From an uncultured Eubacteriales bacterium (GTDB taxonomy: Bacteria > Bacillota > Clostridia > Oscillospirales > Acutalibacteraceae), in contig CAKUVH010000001.1 of NCBI GenBank assembly GCA_934695425.1, positions 62,001 to 126,000 of the forward strand: DNA of 64,000 bases, given 5' to 3'. Below are positions 1 to 8,652 of the stretch, piece after piece; within the stretch, counting starts at the first letter, position 1, and every line of letters starts with the position of its first letter. The translations under genes and the position numbers were made by a program. The notes beneath the pieces were generated by a model. The model ran no database searches. It worked only from the letters and a program-made list of their open reading frames with translations, and was not told the DNA's origin.

Positions 1-2
1 CG

Positions 3-1916
3 GCGCTGAGAAGCCTTGGAAATTTGTTTAAATATTTAAAGCAAACTCAAAAAAATGATTTAAGCAATATCAAAGATATCCATTTTTTTAACAATACCGA
101 ATTTATGGGTCTGGATCTTAATACTATACGAAATTTGGAAATTGTAGAAACAATGCGCTCGAAGCAAAAGAAAGGCTCTCTTCTTTGGGTGCTTGATAAA
201 ACCAAAACCCCGATGGGCAAGCGTTTGCTTCGCTCTTGGGTTGAAAGACCTCTTTTGGATGTTAAAAAAATAGGGTACAGGCAAGAAGCCATCGAAGAAA
301 TGGTAAATGAGTTTGAACTTAAAGATGATTTTCGTGAAAATTTATCTGGAATCAGCGATATAGAAAGATTGATGACAAGGATAAGCTACGGAACGGCAAG
401 CCCTAAAGATTTAAAATCACTATCGGCGGCTTTAAAAAAATTACCTGAAATAAAGTATAATTTATTTAAGTGTAATTCCTATCTTTTGAAAAAAATGTGT
501 GAAAAATTCGACCTTTTAAAAGAAGTATACATGTTGATAGAAGACGCCATAAAAGACGACCCTCCATTCATAGTCAGAGAAGGAAAAATAATAAAAGACG
601 GCTACAGCGAAGAAGTAGACAGTTTAAGAAAAGATTTAAAAGGCGGATCCGGAATAGTTGCAGAGATCGAAGAGCGTGAGAAAAAAAGAACCGGAATTTC
701 AAAATTAAAAGTTAAGTATAATAAAATTTTCGGATATTACATAGAAGTTCCTAATTCGTATAAAGGCGATGTTCCGGAAGAATACATAAGAAAACAAACC
801 CTTGCAAACTGCGAAAGATACATAACCGAAGAGCTCAAACAAGTTGAGTCCAGAATACTTTATGCTCACGATAAAATAAACGAAGTTGAGTATAAAATAT
901 TCGAAGATATCCGAAAAAAAGTTGCCGCAAACTTGACAAGAATAAACTCTGTCGCATCTATACTTTCAAACCTAGATGTAATAGTATCTCTTGCCGAAGT
1001 TGCATACGTTAATAATTATGTTAGACCCACAGTAAATTCCAACGGAATTATTTCTATCAAAGAAGGCAGACATCCTGTCGTAGAAGTTTTGCTGAAGGGC
1101 GCGCCTTTTGTTCCCAATAGTACTGAGCTTGACGAAAATGAGAATATGATAGCCATTATTACAGGCCCGAATATGGCGGGTAAATCAACATATATGAGGC
1201 AAAATGCTTTAATAACTTTAATGGCTCAAATAGGAAGTTTCGTACCTGCGTCAGGGGCAGAAATAGGGATAGTCGATAACATATTTACCCGCATCGGTGC
1301 GTCGGACGACCTAGCTTCGGGTCAGTCAACTTTCATGGTAGAAATGAACGAGGTTGCGGATATTTTAAAAAATGCAACTTCTAAAAGTTTGATTATTTTA
1401 GACGAAGTAGGTCGAGGAACATCCACGTTTGACGGCATGAGTATAGCCAGAGCTGTTTTGGAATATATTTCCAAATTTATCGGAGCAAAAACTTTATTTG
1501 CTACGCATTATCATGAGCTTACTGCTATGATCGACGAATTTAAAAATATGAAAAATTATAATATCGCTGTCAAGAGGCGTGGAGACGATATAACATTTTT
1601 AAGGAGAATTGTCCCGGGTGCTGCTGACGAAAGCTACGGAATAGAAGTTGCAAAACTTGCCGGTGTGCCGGAAAATATAATAAAACGCGCCAAACAGATT
1701 CTCGAAAATGTAGAACAAGAAGTCCAGGATTCGAAAAATTTCGGAAAAAATTCAATTAAATCAGAAAGCCAAGTTACTCAACTTGAAATTTCGGATTCAT
1801 ATTTACCATGCCAGGAATTTGTGGATGACTTGAAAAATATTGACATAAGTGTACTGACGCCCATAGAGTCTATGAACATGCTTTATGAATTGGTAAAAAA
1901 AGCAAATCAAATCTAA
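3..1916 (+). CDS. mutS: DNA mismatch repair protein MutS (5' end cut by window)
   Basis: MutS binds mismatches and small loops as a clamp-shaped dimer and recruits MutL with ATP. The reading frame is open to the left edge of the window, so the mismatch-binding and most of the connector domains lie outside. The first visible residues (ALRSLGNL, then KYLKQTQK) match the end of the MutS connector. Counting from codon 24, the lever and clamp domains run to about residue 350. The ATPase domain follows, with Walker A GPNMAGKS near residue 381, Walker B LIILDE with its aspartate near 460, and the signature GRGTSTFDG and ATHYHEL. The C-terminal tail contains the dimerisation helix-turn-helix. mutL follows after 18 bases, so the two are very probably cotranscribed. 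Identification is secure; only the true start is missing. Confidence 0.97.
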   Translation, partial: ALRSLGNLFKYLKQTQKNDLSNIKDIHFFNNTEFMGLDLNTIRNLEIVETMRSKQKKGSLLWVLDKTKTPMGKRLLRSWVERPLLDVKKIGYRQEAIEEMVNEFELKDDFRENLSGISDIERLMTRISYGTASPKDLKSLSAALKKLPEIKYNLFKCNSYLLKKMCEKFDLLKEVYMLIEDAIKDDPPFIVREGKIIKDGYSEEVDSLRKDLKGGSGIVAEIEEREKKRTGISKLKVKYNKIFGYYIEVPNSYKGDVPEEYIRKQTLANCERYITEELKQVESRILYAHDKINEVEYKIFEDIRKKVAANLTRINSVASILSNLDVIVSLAEVAYVNNYVRPTVNSNGIISIKEGRHPVVEVLLKGAPFVPNSTELDENENMIAIITGPNMAGKSTYMRQNALITLMAQIGSFVPASGAEIGIVDNIFTRIGASDDLASGQSTFMVEMNEVADILKNATSKSLIILDEVGRGTSTFDGMSIARAVLEYISKFIGAKTLFATHYHELTAMIDEFKNMKNYNIAVKRRGDDITFLRRIVPGAADESYGIEVAKLAGVPENIIKRAKQILENVEQEVQDSKNFGKNSIKSESQVTQLEISDSYLPCQEFVDDLKNIDISVLTPIESMNMLYELVKKANQI

Positions 1917-1934
1917 TTTAAGAGGAATTACAGG

Positions 1935-3902
1935 ATGCATAAGATAAATGTTTTAAGCAAGGAAACTGCGCAGCTTATTGCTGCCGGAGAAGTCGTCGAA
2001 CGCCCGGGATCCGTTTTCAAGGAACTCCTTGAAAATGCAATCGATTCCGGTGCGACTCAAATTGTAGCCGAAATAAAAAACGGTGGGGTAAAGCTCATTA
2101 AAATTTCGGATAATGGTTGCGGAATATATAAAGACGATGTAAAAAACGCCTTTCTTCGCCATGCTACAAGCAAATTAAAAACCGCCGATGACCTTGATAA
2201 TATAAACTCTCTGGGCTTTCGAGGAGAGGCTCTTGCGTCAATTTGCGCAGTTTCAAAATTAGAAATAATAACAAAATCCCGCGAAGAAGACACAGGAAGC
2301 AGATTTTTTGTAAACGCCGGAGTTCCCGGTGAGTTTTCTGATGCCGGATGTGCAGATGGAACCACAATAATTGTAAGAGATTTATTTTACAATGTTCCTG
2401 CAAGGATGAAATTTTTAAAAAAAGATGCAATAGAAGCAGGAATTTGCGCCTCAATTATCGATAAATTAATTCTTTCTCATCCTGAAATTTCGTTTAAATT
2501 CATAAAGGATGGAAAAGAAATTTTAAAAAGTTCAGGTAACGGAAAAATTTCTTCGGCTATATATTCTGTTTATGGCAAAGAATTCCACTCCAAAATGATT
2601 CCTTTGAACTACGATTATGAGGGTGTCAAAGTTAGCGGATTTGTATGCAAACCTGAATTTTCTAAAACTAATCGTGGAATGCAAAATTTTTTCGTCAATA
2701 ACAGATATGTAAAAGTAAAAACAGCAAGCGTTGCGCTCGAAGAGGCTTTTAAAAATTTATTGATGGTAGGGAAATTCCCCTGCTGTGTGATTTATATTGA
2801 TGTTTCGCCTAAGCTGGTTGATGTTAATGTTCATCCGGCAAAAACTGAAGTCAAATTCGTGAATGAAAAATCGGTTTTTGATGCAATATATTTTGCCGTT
2901 AAAAGTGCGATCATGAAAGATAACGAAGAGCAATTTTTGTTATCTTCAGTGAGCAGCGAGCCCTTTTCGAAAAGACTTAGCGATTCTTCGAATTCATTTA
3001 GTTTTGAAAAAAATAATAATTCAGAACCAACTGTCAACAAAATTCCCGAACCGATTCTCAAATCTTCGAGCAAAAATTTTATAAGCAAACTTTTTGAAAA
3101 AGATTCAGATTCAGTACAAACGGTCAACGAACAGCCGATTAAAGATGAAAATCCTCCGATTATTGAGAAGAAAAATTTTGAAATAAAGCCTGAAATTAAA
3201 CCTATAAATCCTAAAATTGAGGAAAAAATCAACGATAATTCTCATGAAAAAATTCAACTCGAAAATAAGCCGTTAAAAGAAGATATAAAATATGAACAAG
3301 TAAAAATGGAAACTCCTTGCGATTCTAATTTAAAATCTTCCCAAAAAATTATAGGCGAAATATTCGATTGTTACATCATTGTGGAATCGGAAAATCAAAT
3401 GATTTTAATAGATAAACACGCCGCTCACGAGAGATTAATATTTGAAAAATTAAAGAAAAACGTGCACATTGATGGCTCTCAGGCGCTTATTAAGCCTGCT
3501 GTCGTGGATTTAGAAAAAGAAAAATATTCAGTAATTATAAATAATTTAAATTTATTATCCGAAGCCGGGATAGAAGCCGAAAATTTCGGAGAAGGGACTA
3601 TAATAATCAGAAGCATTCCGATGTACATGTCGGTAAGCGAAATAGAAGACCTGGTAACTGAAATCGCAGATTATATTTTTGAAAATAAAAAAGATTTAAA
3701 TCCCAAAAAATTGGATTGGATATACCACAATATAGCGTGCAGGGCGGCTGTTAAAGCCGGAAAATCATGTTCTGTGGATGAAATAAAAAATCTTGTGAAT
3801 GAGCTTTCTAAAAACGCCCAAGTTAACCATTGCCCGCACGGAAGGCCCATATATGTTACGCTAGATAAAAAATTTATAGAAAAGCAATTTGGAAGGATAT
3901 GA
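1935..3902 (+). CDS. mutL: DNA mismatch repair protein MutL (endonuclease type)
   Basis: MutL is the ATP-dependent mediator of mismatch repair. In bacteria without MutH it also nicks the new strand. The N-terminal GHKL ATPase is clear: E33-N34 in ELLENAIDSGA, DNGCGI at 59-64, ATSKL, and GFRGEAL near 95-101. A low-complexity, lysine- and glutamate-rich linker occupies roughly residues 330-460. The C-terminal domain has the metal-binding endonuclease motif at residue 493, here DKHAAHERLIFE (the family usually has DQHA), with ACRAAVKAG near 601 and CPHGRP at 633. The start is ATG after AGAGGAATTACAGG. The stop overlaps the miaA start (ATGA). Position behind mutS supports the call. Confidence 0.97.
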   Translation: MHKINVLSKETAQLIAAGEVVERPGSVFKELLENAIDSGATQIVAEIKNGGVKLIKISDNGCGIYKDDVKNAFLRHATSKLKTADDLDNINSLGFRGEALASICAVSKLEIITKSREEDTGSRFFVNAGVPGEFSDAGCADGTTIIVRDLFYNVPARMKFLKKDAIEAGICASIIDKLILSHPEISFKFIKDGKEILKSSGNGKISSAIYSVYGKEFHSKMIPLNYDYEGVKVSGFVCKPEFSKTNRGMQNFFVNNRYVKVKTASVALEEAFKNLLMVGKFPCCVIYIDVSPKLVDVNVHPAKTEVKFVNEKSVFDAIYFAVKSAIMKDNEEQFLLSSVSSEPFSKRLSDSSNSFSFEKNNNSEPTVNKIPEPILKSSSKNFISKLFEKDSDSVQTVNEQPIKDENPPIIEKKNFEIKPEIKPINPKIEEKINDNSHEKIQLENKPLKEDIKYEQVKMETPCDSNLKSSQKIIGEIFDCYIIVESENQMILIDKHAAHERLIFEKLKKNVHIDGSQALIKPAVVDLEKEKYSVIINNLNLLSEAGIEAENFGEGTIIIRSIPMYMSVSEIEDLVTEIADYIFENKKDLNPKKLDWIYHNIACRAAVKAGKSCSVDEIKNLVNELSKNAQVNHCPHGRPIYVTLDKKFIEKQFGRI

Positions 3903-4849
3903 TTAATTTGTCTGAAAAATTAATTCCGGTAGTAAGCATCGTCGGACCGACAGCCTCGGGAAAAACAGAGCTTTCTATAAATCTGGCAAAAAAATTTAAC
4001 GGAGAAATAATTTCATCTGACTCAATGCAAATCTACAAGGAATTTGACATAGTCACGGCTAAACCCAGCCTCTCGGATTTGAACGCTGTTAAGCATTATC
4101 TAATAGGCAACCTAAGCGTTTCGGAAGAGTTTAGTGTTTCTGATTTTATTCATTTAGCTTCAGAATGTATAAAAAAAATAAATAATAACGGCCATTTACC
4201 GTTCTTGGTCGGTGGCACCGGGCTTTACTTAAATTCGCTTCTGGAAAATATAGAATTTGAATCTTCGAAAAGTTCCGATGAAAATTTAAGAAGTGAACTA
4301 AATAAAAAAGAAAATGAAGAATTATTTGAAATTTTGAAAAAGGTAGACCCCGAAAGTTCCTTGAAAATTCATATGAACAATAAAAAAAGAGTCATACGAG
4401 CCATTGAATTTTTTTACACTACTGGATATCCTATTTCTAAGCAAGTCGAAAATTCTCGAAAAAATCCTTCTTTTTATGATGTGTGCAAAATAGGGTTGAA
4501 CTTCAAAAATCGAGACATTTTATATGAAAGAATAAATTTAAGAGTAGATAAAATGTTCGACATGGGAATCGTCGAAGAAGTGAAAAAAGTAAACCAAATG
4601 AACCCCGGCAAAACCGCTTCGGCCGCGATTGGATACAAAGAAATTTTGGAATATCTAAATGGAAATATAAGTCTTAATCAAGCCAAAGAAAACCTTAAGC
4701 AAGCTACCCGGAGGTACGCAAAAAGACAGCTTACGTGGTTTAGAAAAGACGAAAAAATAAATTGGATATATTTGGACGAGCTTAAAAATCACGAAGAAAT
4801 CACAAAGGTATCAGAAGAAATTTTAAAAAAATTTATATTAAAAGGATAA
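3899..4849 (+). CDS. miaA: tRNA dimethylallyltransferase MiaA
   Basis: MiaA transfers a dimethylallyl group to A37 of tRNAs that read codons beginning with U, which improves decoding. Seen in the protein: P-loop GPTASGKT at residues 16-23, the DSMQIYKEFDI and TAKP segments that bind the prenyl donor and tRNA, VGGTGLYL, and a C-terminal region ending RRYAKRQLTWFRKD, which is the typical family ending. Length (316 aa) is normal. The ATG overlaps the mutL stop by four bases, suggesting translational coupling. An in-frame TTG at 3908 sits at better Shine-Dalgarno spacing, so the exact start is uncertain by three codons. The mutS-mutL-miaA order is common in Firmicutes. Confidence 0.96.
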   Translation: MINLSEKLIPVVSIVGPTASGKTELSINLAKKFNGEIISSDSMQIYKEFDIVTAKPSLSDLNAVKHYLIGNLSVSEEFSVSDFIHLASECIKKINNNGHLPFLVGGTGLYLNSLLENIEFESSKSSDENLRSELNKKENEELFEILKKVDPESSLKIHMNNKKRVIRAIEFFYTTGYPISKQVENSRKNPSFYDVCKIGLNFKNRDILYERINLRVDKMFDMGIVEEVKKVNQMNPGKTASAAIGYKEILEYLNGNISLNQAKENLKQATRRYAKRQLTWFRKDEKINWIYLDELKNHEEITKVSEEILKKFILKG

Positions 4850-4855
4850 ATGCAT

Positions 4856-6100
4856 ATGAAACGTAAGAAGTTGAAAAAAATTATTATAAGTTGCTTTTTG
4901 TTTTTATTGCTGTTAGTTTTAATATTTTATTTTTTTTATAGAGGAAAATTTGGTATAAATTTTCAAATTGCAGAATTGCGAGAAGTTAAGGACAGTTTGC
5001 GTTCCACGGGAATAGTCGTCAGGGACGAAGAAATTATAACTGCGCCCGAAGAAAGCAAATCTTTTCTTAAGTATCTCGTAAAAGATGGTGACAAATCCCC
5101 GAAAAACGGGGTTATAGCTGAGGTCTATGATTCCTCGGACTCTGCTAAAGCGAGTTATAAAATAGATTTGTTGGACAAAGAAATCAAGGTGTTGGAAAAG
5201 TTAAATAGCTGCCAATATAATTTTTCCCAGAGCATTAATGCTTTGAATAAGAAAATCAGCGAAGAAGTGAAAAATTTATTAGTTTCGGCCAATGATTTTC
5301 AGGTCGCAGACAGTATAAATTTAAGAAACAAAATACTGTATTTCTTAAATGAAAAGAAAATTATTCTTGGAAAAAGTGTAAATTTTGAAGAAAAAATTCA
5401 AGAACTAAAAAAAGAAAAAGATAAATTACTTTCTTTGAATCCACATATTGTTTCTCAGATAAAATCCCCGGATTCGGGAGTGTTTTTCACCAGCACAGAT
5501 GGCTACGAAGAAAAAATTTCATATAAAAATTTAAAATCCGAAAAAATTCAATTTTCTGATATGAATGATGTCAACAAAAGCGAAGAAAATAATGGAATAA
5601 TAGGTAAAATTGTAAAACTATGCACCTGGTACGTTGTTTGTGAAATGAGTGAGGAACAAGCGAATAAAATTTTCTCCGGGCAAGAAGCTTCGATAAGTAT
5701 CGAAGGCTTGGAAACTGTTAAAAATTTACCATGTAAAATCGAAAGCATAACCTCCACCGGCGATAGCGGAAAATCTACCGTTCTAATTTCATGTAATTAT
5801 ATGAATGAACACATAGCTTCGCTCAGAAATGAAGATTTTGTGGTGGATTTTAACAAATATTATGGGCTTGAAGTGGATAAAGACGCCGTATTTAAAGATA
5901 CTTCAGACGAAAATAAATTTGGCGTGTATGTGGCTCATGGAAATTATTTGAAATTCAAAAAAATTAATCCTGTGTATTGGAAAGAAGATAAAGTAGTTTG
6001 CGCTTACGGAAATGATGAGTATTGTGATGAAACCTATCTTCAGGTAGGAGATAAAATAGTAAAAGGTTCAAATTTATACTCCGGCAAGAAAATAAATTGA
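4856..6100 (+). CDS. HlyD-like membrane-anchored adaptor protein, function unknown
   Basis: The protein starts with a basic stretch and one strong membrane segment (about residues 8-26 from this ATG), then a long soluble domain expected outside the membrane. The segment TGIVVRDEEIITAPE just after the anchor, a predicted coiled-coil middle rich in K/E/L (about residues 95-180), and a later beta-rich part resemble HlyD/periplasmic-adaptor-like proteins that precede sepF in several Clostridia. No cognate transporter is adjacent. The gene follows miaA directly. ATG at 4850 is also in frame, but ATG at 4856 has better spacing to AAAGGA. The family assignment is inference; the substrate or partner is unknown. 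Confidence 0.6.
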   Translation: MKRKKLKKIIISCFLFLLLLVLIFYFFYRGKFGINFQIAELREVKDSLRSTGIVVRDEEIITAPEESKSFLKYLVKDGDKSPKNGVIAEVYDSSDSAKASYKIDLLDKEIKVLEKLNSCQYNFSQSINALNKKISEEVKNLLVSANDFQVADSINLRNKILYFLNEKKIILGKSVNFEEKIQELKKEKDKLLSLNPHIVSQIKSPDSGVFFTSTDGYEEKISYKNLKSEKIQFSDMNDVNKSEENNGIIGKIVKLCTWYVVCEMSEEQANKIFSGQEASISIEGLETVKNLPCKIESITSTGDSGKSTVLISCNYMNEHIASLRNEDFVVDFNKYYGLEVDKDAVFKDTSDENKFGVYVAHGNYLKFKKINPVYWKEDKVVCAYGNDEYCDETYLQVGDKIVKGSNLYSGKKIN

Positions 6101-6233
6101 TGTCATATATAAAAAATCGTAAAACTCTGATATTAAAATCCGTAAATAAACGAGAAATGTATGTAAATAGGATGCAAAGTATAAAAAATATTTAAAATAT
6201 ATAATAATTTTTACACTTTTTTTGAAATGATTA

Positions 6234-6292
6234 TTGACATTTTTTTAGAAACAGTTCATAATTAGTTTGTAAATGCCTGAAAATGGGCATTT
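6234..6292 (+). promoter_or_regulatory. sepF promoter and leader hairpin
   Basis: A sigma-A-like promoter reads TTGACA (6234-6239), 17 bases, CATAAT (6257-6262). It is followed at 6271-6292 by an inverted repeat AAATGCC / GGCATTT with an eight-base loop, within the first bases of the expected transcript. It lies about 65 bases before the sepF start. The promoter is well supported; a function for the hairpin (mRNA stability or regulation) is only inferred. Confidence 0.6.
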
Positions 6293-6358
6293 GTATAAGC
6301 TTGAAATTAATTACATACTTTGATTGTAAAGAACAAATCAAAATGGGAGGAATTGTAA

Positions 6359-6793
6359 ATGGCAGGATTAGTAGAAAAATTTAAAGAAATGTGGTCTCCG
6401 TCAGATGAATATGAAGATTATGAAGATCAGGAAGAATTTGAACAAGATAATGATTCTTCATACGAATATAAGTCTAAAAAAAACAACAGAGTGGTAAGCA
6501 TTCATGATTCTCACAAATTAAAAGTTATACTTGTTAAGCCGGAGCGTTTTTGTGAAGACGTAAAAAATATTGCCGACGAATTGTTGAGAAAAAATACCAT
6601 CGTTCTTAATTTGGAAAAGGTTATAAAATCTGAATCAAGAAGAATGATTGACTTTTTGAGCGGTGTTGCTTATGCCAACGGGGGACAAATAAAAAATGTT
6701 TCTGCCGATACTTTTGTGATAACTCCGTGTAATGTGGACTTAGAAGGAGACGATTTTGTCGGGGAACTCGAGGGTCAAGGAATATATTTTTAA
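6359..6793 (+). CDS. sepF: Cell division protein SepF
   Basis: SepF is a membrane-tethered protein that bundles FtsZ filaments at the division septum. The 144-residue product has a short amphipathic N-terminus (MAGLVEKFKEMWS), an acidic linker (residues 18-45), and the conserved SepF/DUF552 core with KVILVKPERFCEDVKNIAD, NLEKVIKSESRRMIDFLSG and AYANGGQIKNVSADTFVITP. A strong GGGAGGAATTGTAA ribosome site precedes the ATG. divIVA follows 41 bases later, the usual ylm/sepF-divIVA arrangement, although yggS, yggT and ylmH are not seen here. Confidence 0.95.
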   Translation: MAGLVEKFKEMWSPSDEYEDYEDQEEFEQDNDSSYEYKSKKNNRVVSIHDSHKLKVILVKPERFCEDVKNIADELLRKNTIVLNLEKVIKSESRRMIDFLSGVAYANGGQIKNVSADTFVITPCNVDLEGDDFVGELEGQGIYF

Positions 6794-6834
6794 AATATAT
6801 TGATTTTGAAAGTTATATCAAGAGGTGAAGATTT

Positions 6835-7518
6835 TTGCTAAGTATTGATGATGTGAAACAAGTTAGTTTTAGAAGAGCAAATTTTGGAGGATATAAACCC
6901 GAGGACGTCGATGCATTCGTAGATGATGTTCAGGATTCTTACGAAAAAATATTAGAAGAAAACAAAAATTTGCATAGTGAAATTGAAAATTTAAGGTCAA
7001 AAATAGATAAAATTTATGCCGAAGAAGGAGCAATACGAAAGGTAATATTAAATGCTCAAAATATTGCCGAGAGCTCGCTTAACCAGGCCAAAGAAAAGAC
7101 CGAAGAAATCGTTGAAAAGGCTGTAAAAAAATCGAATGACCTTATAGATAAAGCAAAAGAAGAAGTCAAAATTCAAAATCAAATTTCTGAGAGACTGAAA
7201 GCTGAAGCGGTGTCGCTTAAAAATAAATTGAAAGATATTTATAAAGAGCACTTGGAAATAATAGGAAAAATCCCCGGCGATGTCAGAACCGAAAACGATA
7301 AAACTAAAGAGAAAAAAATCGAAGAGAAAAAAGAAAAAAAAGACTTTATTGATATATCGAGCGAAGATATTTCCGGAGGTTTCAGCTCCGCTCAAAGTGA
7401 TGTTGAAGAGATAAAAAAAGAAAACATTTCGGATTTGAAATTTGGCAAAGATTACAATATTGAAGACGAAAGCAAACCAAAAGGAGCGTTTTCAGGTCTA
7501 TTCAAAAGGAAAAATTAG
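6835..7518 (+). CDS. divIVA: DivIVA domain cell division/polarity protein
   Basis: DivIVA binds negatively curved membrane at septa and poles and organises division or wall synthesis. The N-terminal signature is present: FRRANFGGYKPEDVDAFVDDV at about residues 11-31, followed by a long coiled coil (about 40-145) rich in K, E and N. The tail is charged and lysine-rich and ends GLFKRKN. The start is TTG at 6835, chosen because AGAGGTGA lies eight bases upstream and no ATG occurs before the conserved motif. At 227 aa it is within the family range. Confidence 0.92.
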   Translation: MLSIDDVKQVSFRRANFGGYKPEDVDAFVDDVQDSYEKILEENKNLHSEIENLRSKIDKIYAEEGAIRKVILNAQNIAESSLNQAKEKTEEIVEKAVKKSNDLIDKAKEEVKIQNQISERLKAEAVSLKNKLKDIYKEHLEIIGKIPGDVRTENDKTKEKKIEEKKEKKDFIDISSEDISGGFSSAQSDVEEIKKENISDLKFGKDYNIEDESKPKGAFSGLFKRKN

Positions 7519-7545
7519 CTGAATATTTTATGATTTAAGTATATG

Positions 7546-7590
7546 CATATCGTTTGTTTTATTTGTATGATAATTCAAACGATATGTATT
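7546..7590 (+). terminator. Putative terminator after divIVA
   Basis: An 11-base perfect inverted repeat CATATCGTTTG (7546-7556) / CAAACGATATG (7576-7586) with a 19-base loop is followed by a T-rich run. The loop is long for an intrinsic terminator, but the position just after divIVA fits. Confidence 0.55.
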
Positions 7591-7602
7591 TTTAATTTAT
7601 AC

Positions 7603-7631
7603 TTTACATTGCTGATTAAAAATGATACAAT
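7603..7631 (+). promoter_or_regulatory. Promoter of the small membrane protein gene
   Basis: TTTACA (7603-7608), 17-base spacer, TACAAT (7626-7631). It lies about 35 bases upstream of the gene at 7666 and downstream of the divIVA terminator, so the gene is probably transcribed alone. Confidence 0.6.
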
Positions 7632-7665
7632 ATTATTAAACAAGTGAAATGGGGTGATGTTGAAA

Positions 7666-8136
7666 ATGTTAGATAAAGTTAAAACGATGTCTCATATAGC
7701 CTTGATTACTGTTGTTACAGCATCGTTTGTTATAATGACAAATAAAACGTATAATACTTTAAATAGTTTCAATAGGGTTGCGTCGAAGATTGAAAGCGTT
7801 CTTGATGATAAAAACGTAAGAAAAACTATAGCAAATACAGCACAAATAACCAAAAATATTAAAAATCTTACCGGTAAAGATTTCGAAAAAGTAAAGGAAC
7901 TCATGTCCAAATTTAATGAAAAAGATATAGAGGCACTTAAAAAAGTTATATCTAATTTTGAACTGGCGAGCACAGACATGAAAGAAGCAACAGAAATAAT
8001 TAAAAATAAAGCAGGCCTGAAATATTATGGACTTTTCGATGTGTCTGAAGTTAACCATAATACAAACGCACAAGAAATCTCGGAGGAGAATTTGGAAAAT
8101 GGCTGGGTCGCTTGGTTTAAGAGCTATTTTAGATAA
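7666..8136 (+). CDS. Small single-pass membrane protein, function unknown
   Basis: I do not recognise the family with certainty. The product (156 aa) has one N-terminal membrane segment (IALITVVTASFVIM, about residues 10-24). A helical, lysine-rich soluble part follows, with repeated I/L spacing suggesting a coiled coil (about 35-115), and the end is hydrophilic with WVAWFKSYFR. GTG 7654, ATG 7657 and TTG 7660 are also in frame, but ATG 7666 has the best distance to GGGGTGAT. It has its own promoter and a terminator shared with convergent tadA. The layout (anchor plus coiled coil) is reminiscent of DUF948-like proteins, which is a guess. Confidence 0.6.
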   Translation: MLDKVKTMSHIALITVVTASFVIMTNKTYNTLNSFNRVASKIESVLDDKNVRKTIANTAQITKNIKNLTGKDFEKVKELMSKFNEKDIEALKKVISNFELASTDMKEATEIIKNKAGLKYYGLFDVSEVNHNTNAQEISEENLENGWVAWFKSYFR

Positions 8137-8154
8137 TTTTATATCATAATTTAA

Positions 8155-8190
8155 AAGGAAGTAAGTTGCCCGAATAGGCAGTCATTACTT
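8155..8190. terminator. Bidirectional terminator between convergent genes
   Basis: AAGGAAGTAA (8155-8164) pairs with TTACTTCCTT (8175-8184), with a further TTGCC/GGCA pairing inside. T-rich sequence flanks it on both strands. It separates the plus-strand membrane gene from minus-strand tadA. Confidence 0.8.
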
Positions 8191-8646
8191 CCTTAATTTT
8201 TTAAAAAAATTCGATAATATTTGAGAACACTCATCTTGCAAAATTCCGCTGCTGATTTCAGGTTTGTGATTATATGGCAGTTCGAACAGATTTATTACAG
8301 AGCTGCACGAGCCTGCCTTTGGGTCAAAAGCTCCGTAAACCACTCGAGAAATTCGAGAATTTATTATAGCTCCCGCGCACATAGGGCAGGGCTCTAATGT
8401 AACATACATTGTGCAGCCGGTTAATCTCCAGCGCTGTAAATTTTCGCATGCATTGTGAATCGCTTCGATTTCAGCGTGACACAATGAATTTTTTAATGAT
8501 TCTCGATGATTTCTTCCTCGAGATATTATTTTTTTATCATGAACTATAACGGCGCCCACGGGCACTTCCAGTTCCTCGGCGGCCTTGTGCGCTTCTTCGA
8601 GCGCTTGTTTCATATAGAATATGTCTTCGTTTTCCAGCTGTTCCAT
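8185..8646 (-). CDS. tadA: tRNA-specific adenosine deaminase TadA
   Basis: TadA converts the wobble adenosine (A34) of tRNA-Arg(ACG) to inosine. The cytidine-deaminase-fold zinc site is complete: H57-A-E59 (CHAEIEAI) and P86-C87-P-M-C90 (EPCPMCAGAI). Residues VPVGAVIV and the segment SRGRNHRE are also family features. Length (153 aa) is typical. ATG is the only sensible start, since the codon before it is TAA. The gene lies seven bases downstream of the cation-efflux gene on the same strand, so they are probably cotranscribed, though functionally unrelated. Confidence 0.95.
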   Translation of the reverse strand: MEQLENEDIFYMKQALEEAHKAAEELEVPVGAVIVHDKKIISRGRNHRESLKNSLCHAEIEAIHNACENLQRWRLTGCTMYVTLEPCPMCAGAIINSRISRVVYGAFDPKAGSCSSVINLFELPYNHKPEISSGILQDECSQILSNFFKKLRK

Positions 8647-8652
8647 TTAAAT

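Noticed and set aside
2831..3232. Minus-strand 133-codon frame inside mutL
   Set aside because: It mirrors the low-complexity linker of mutL and has no ribosome site.
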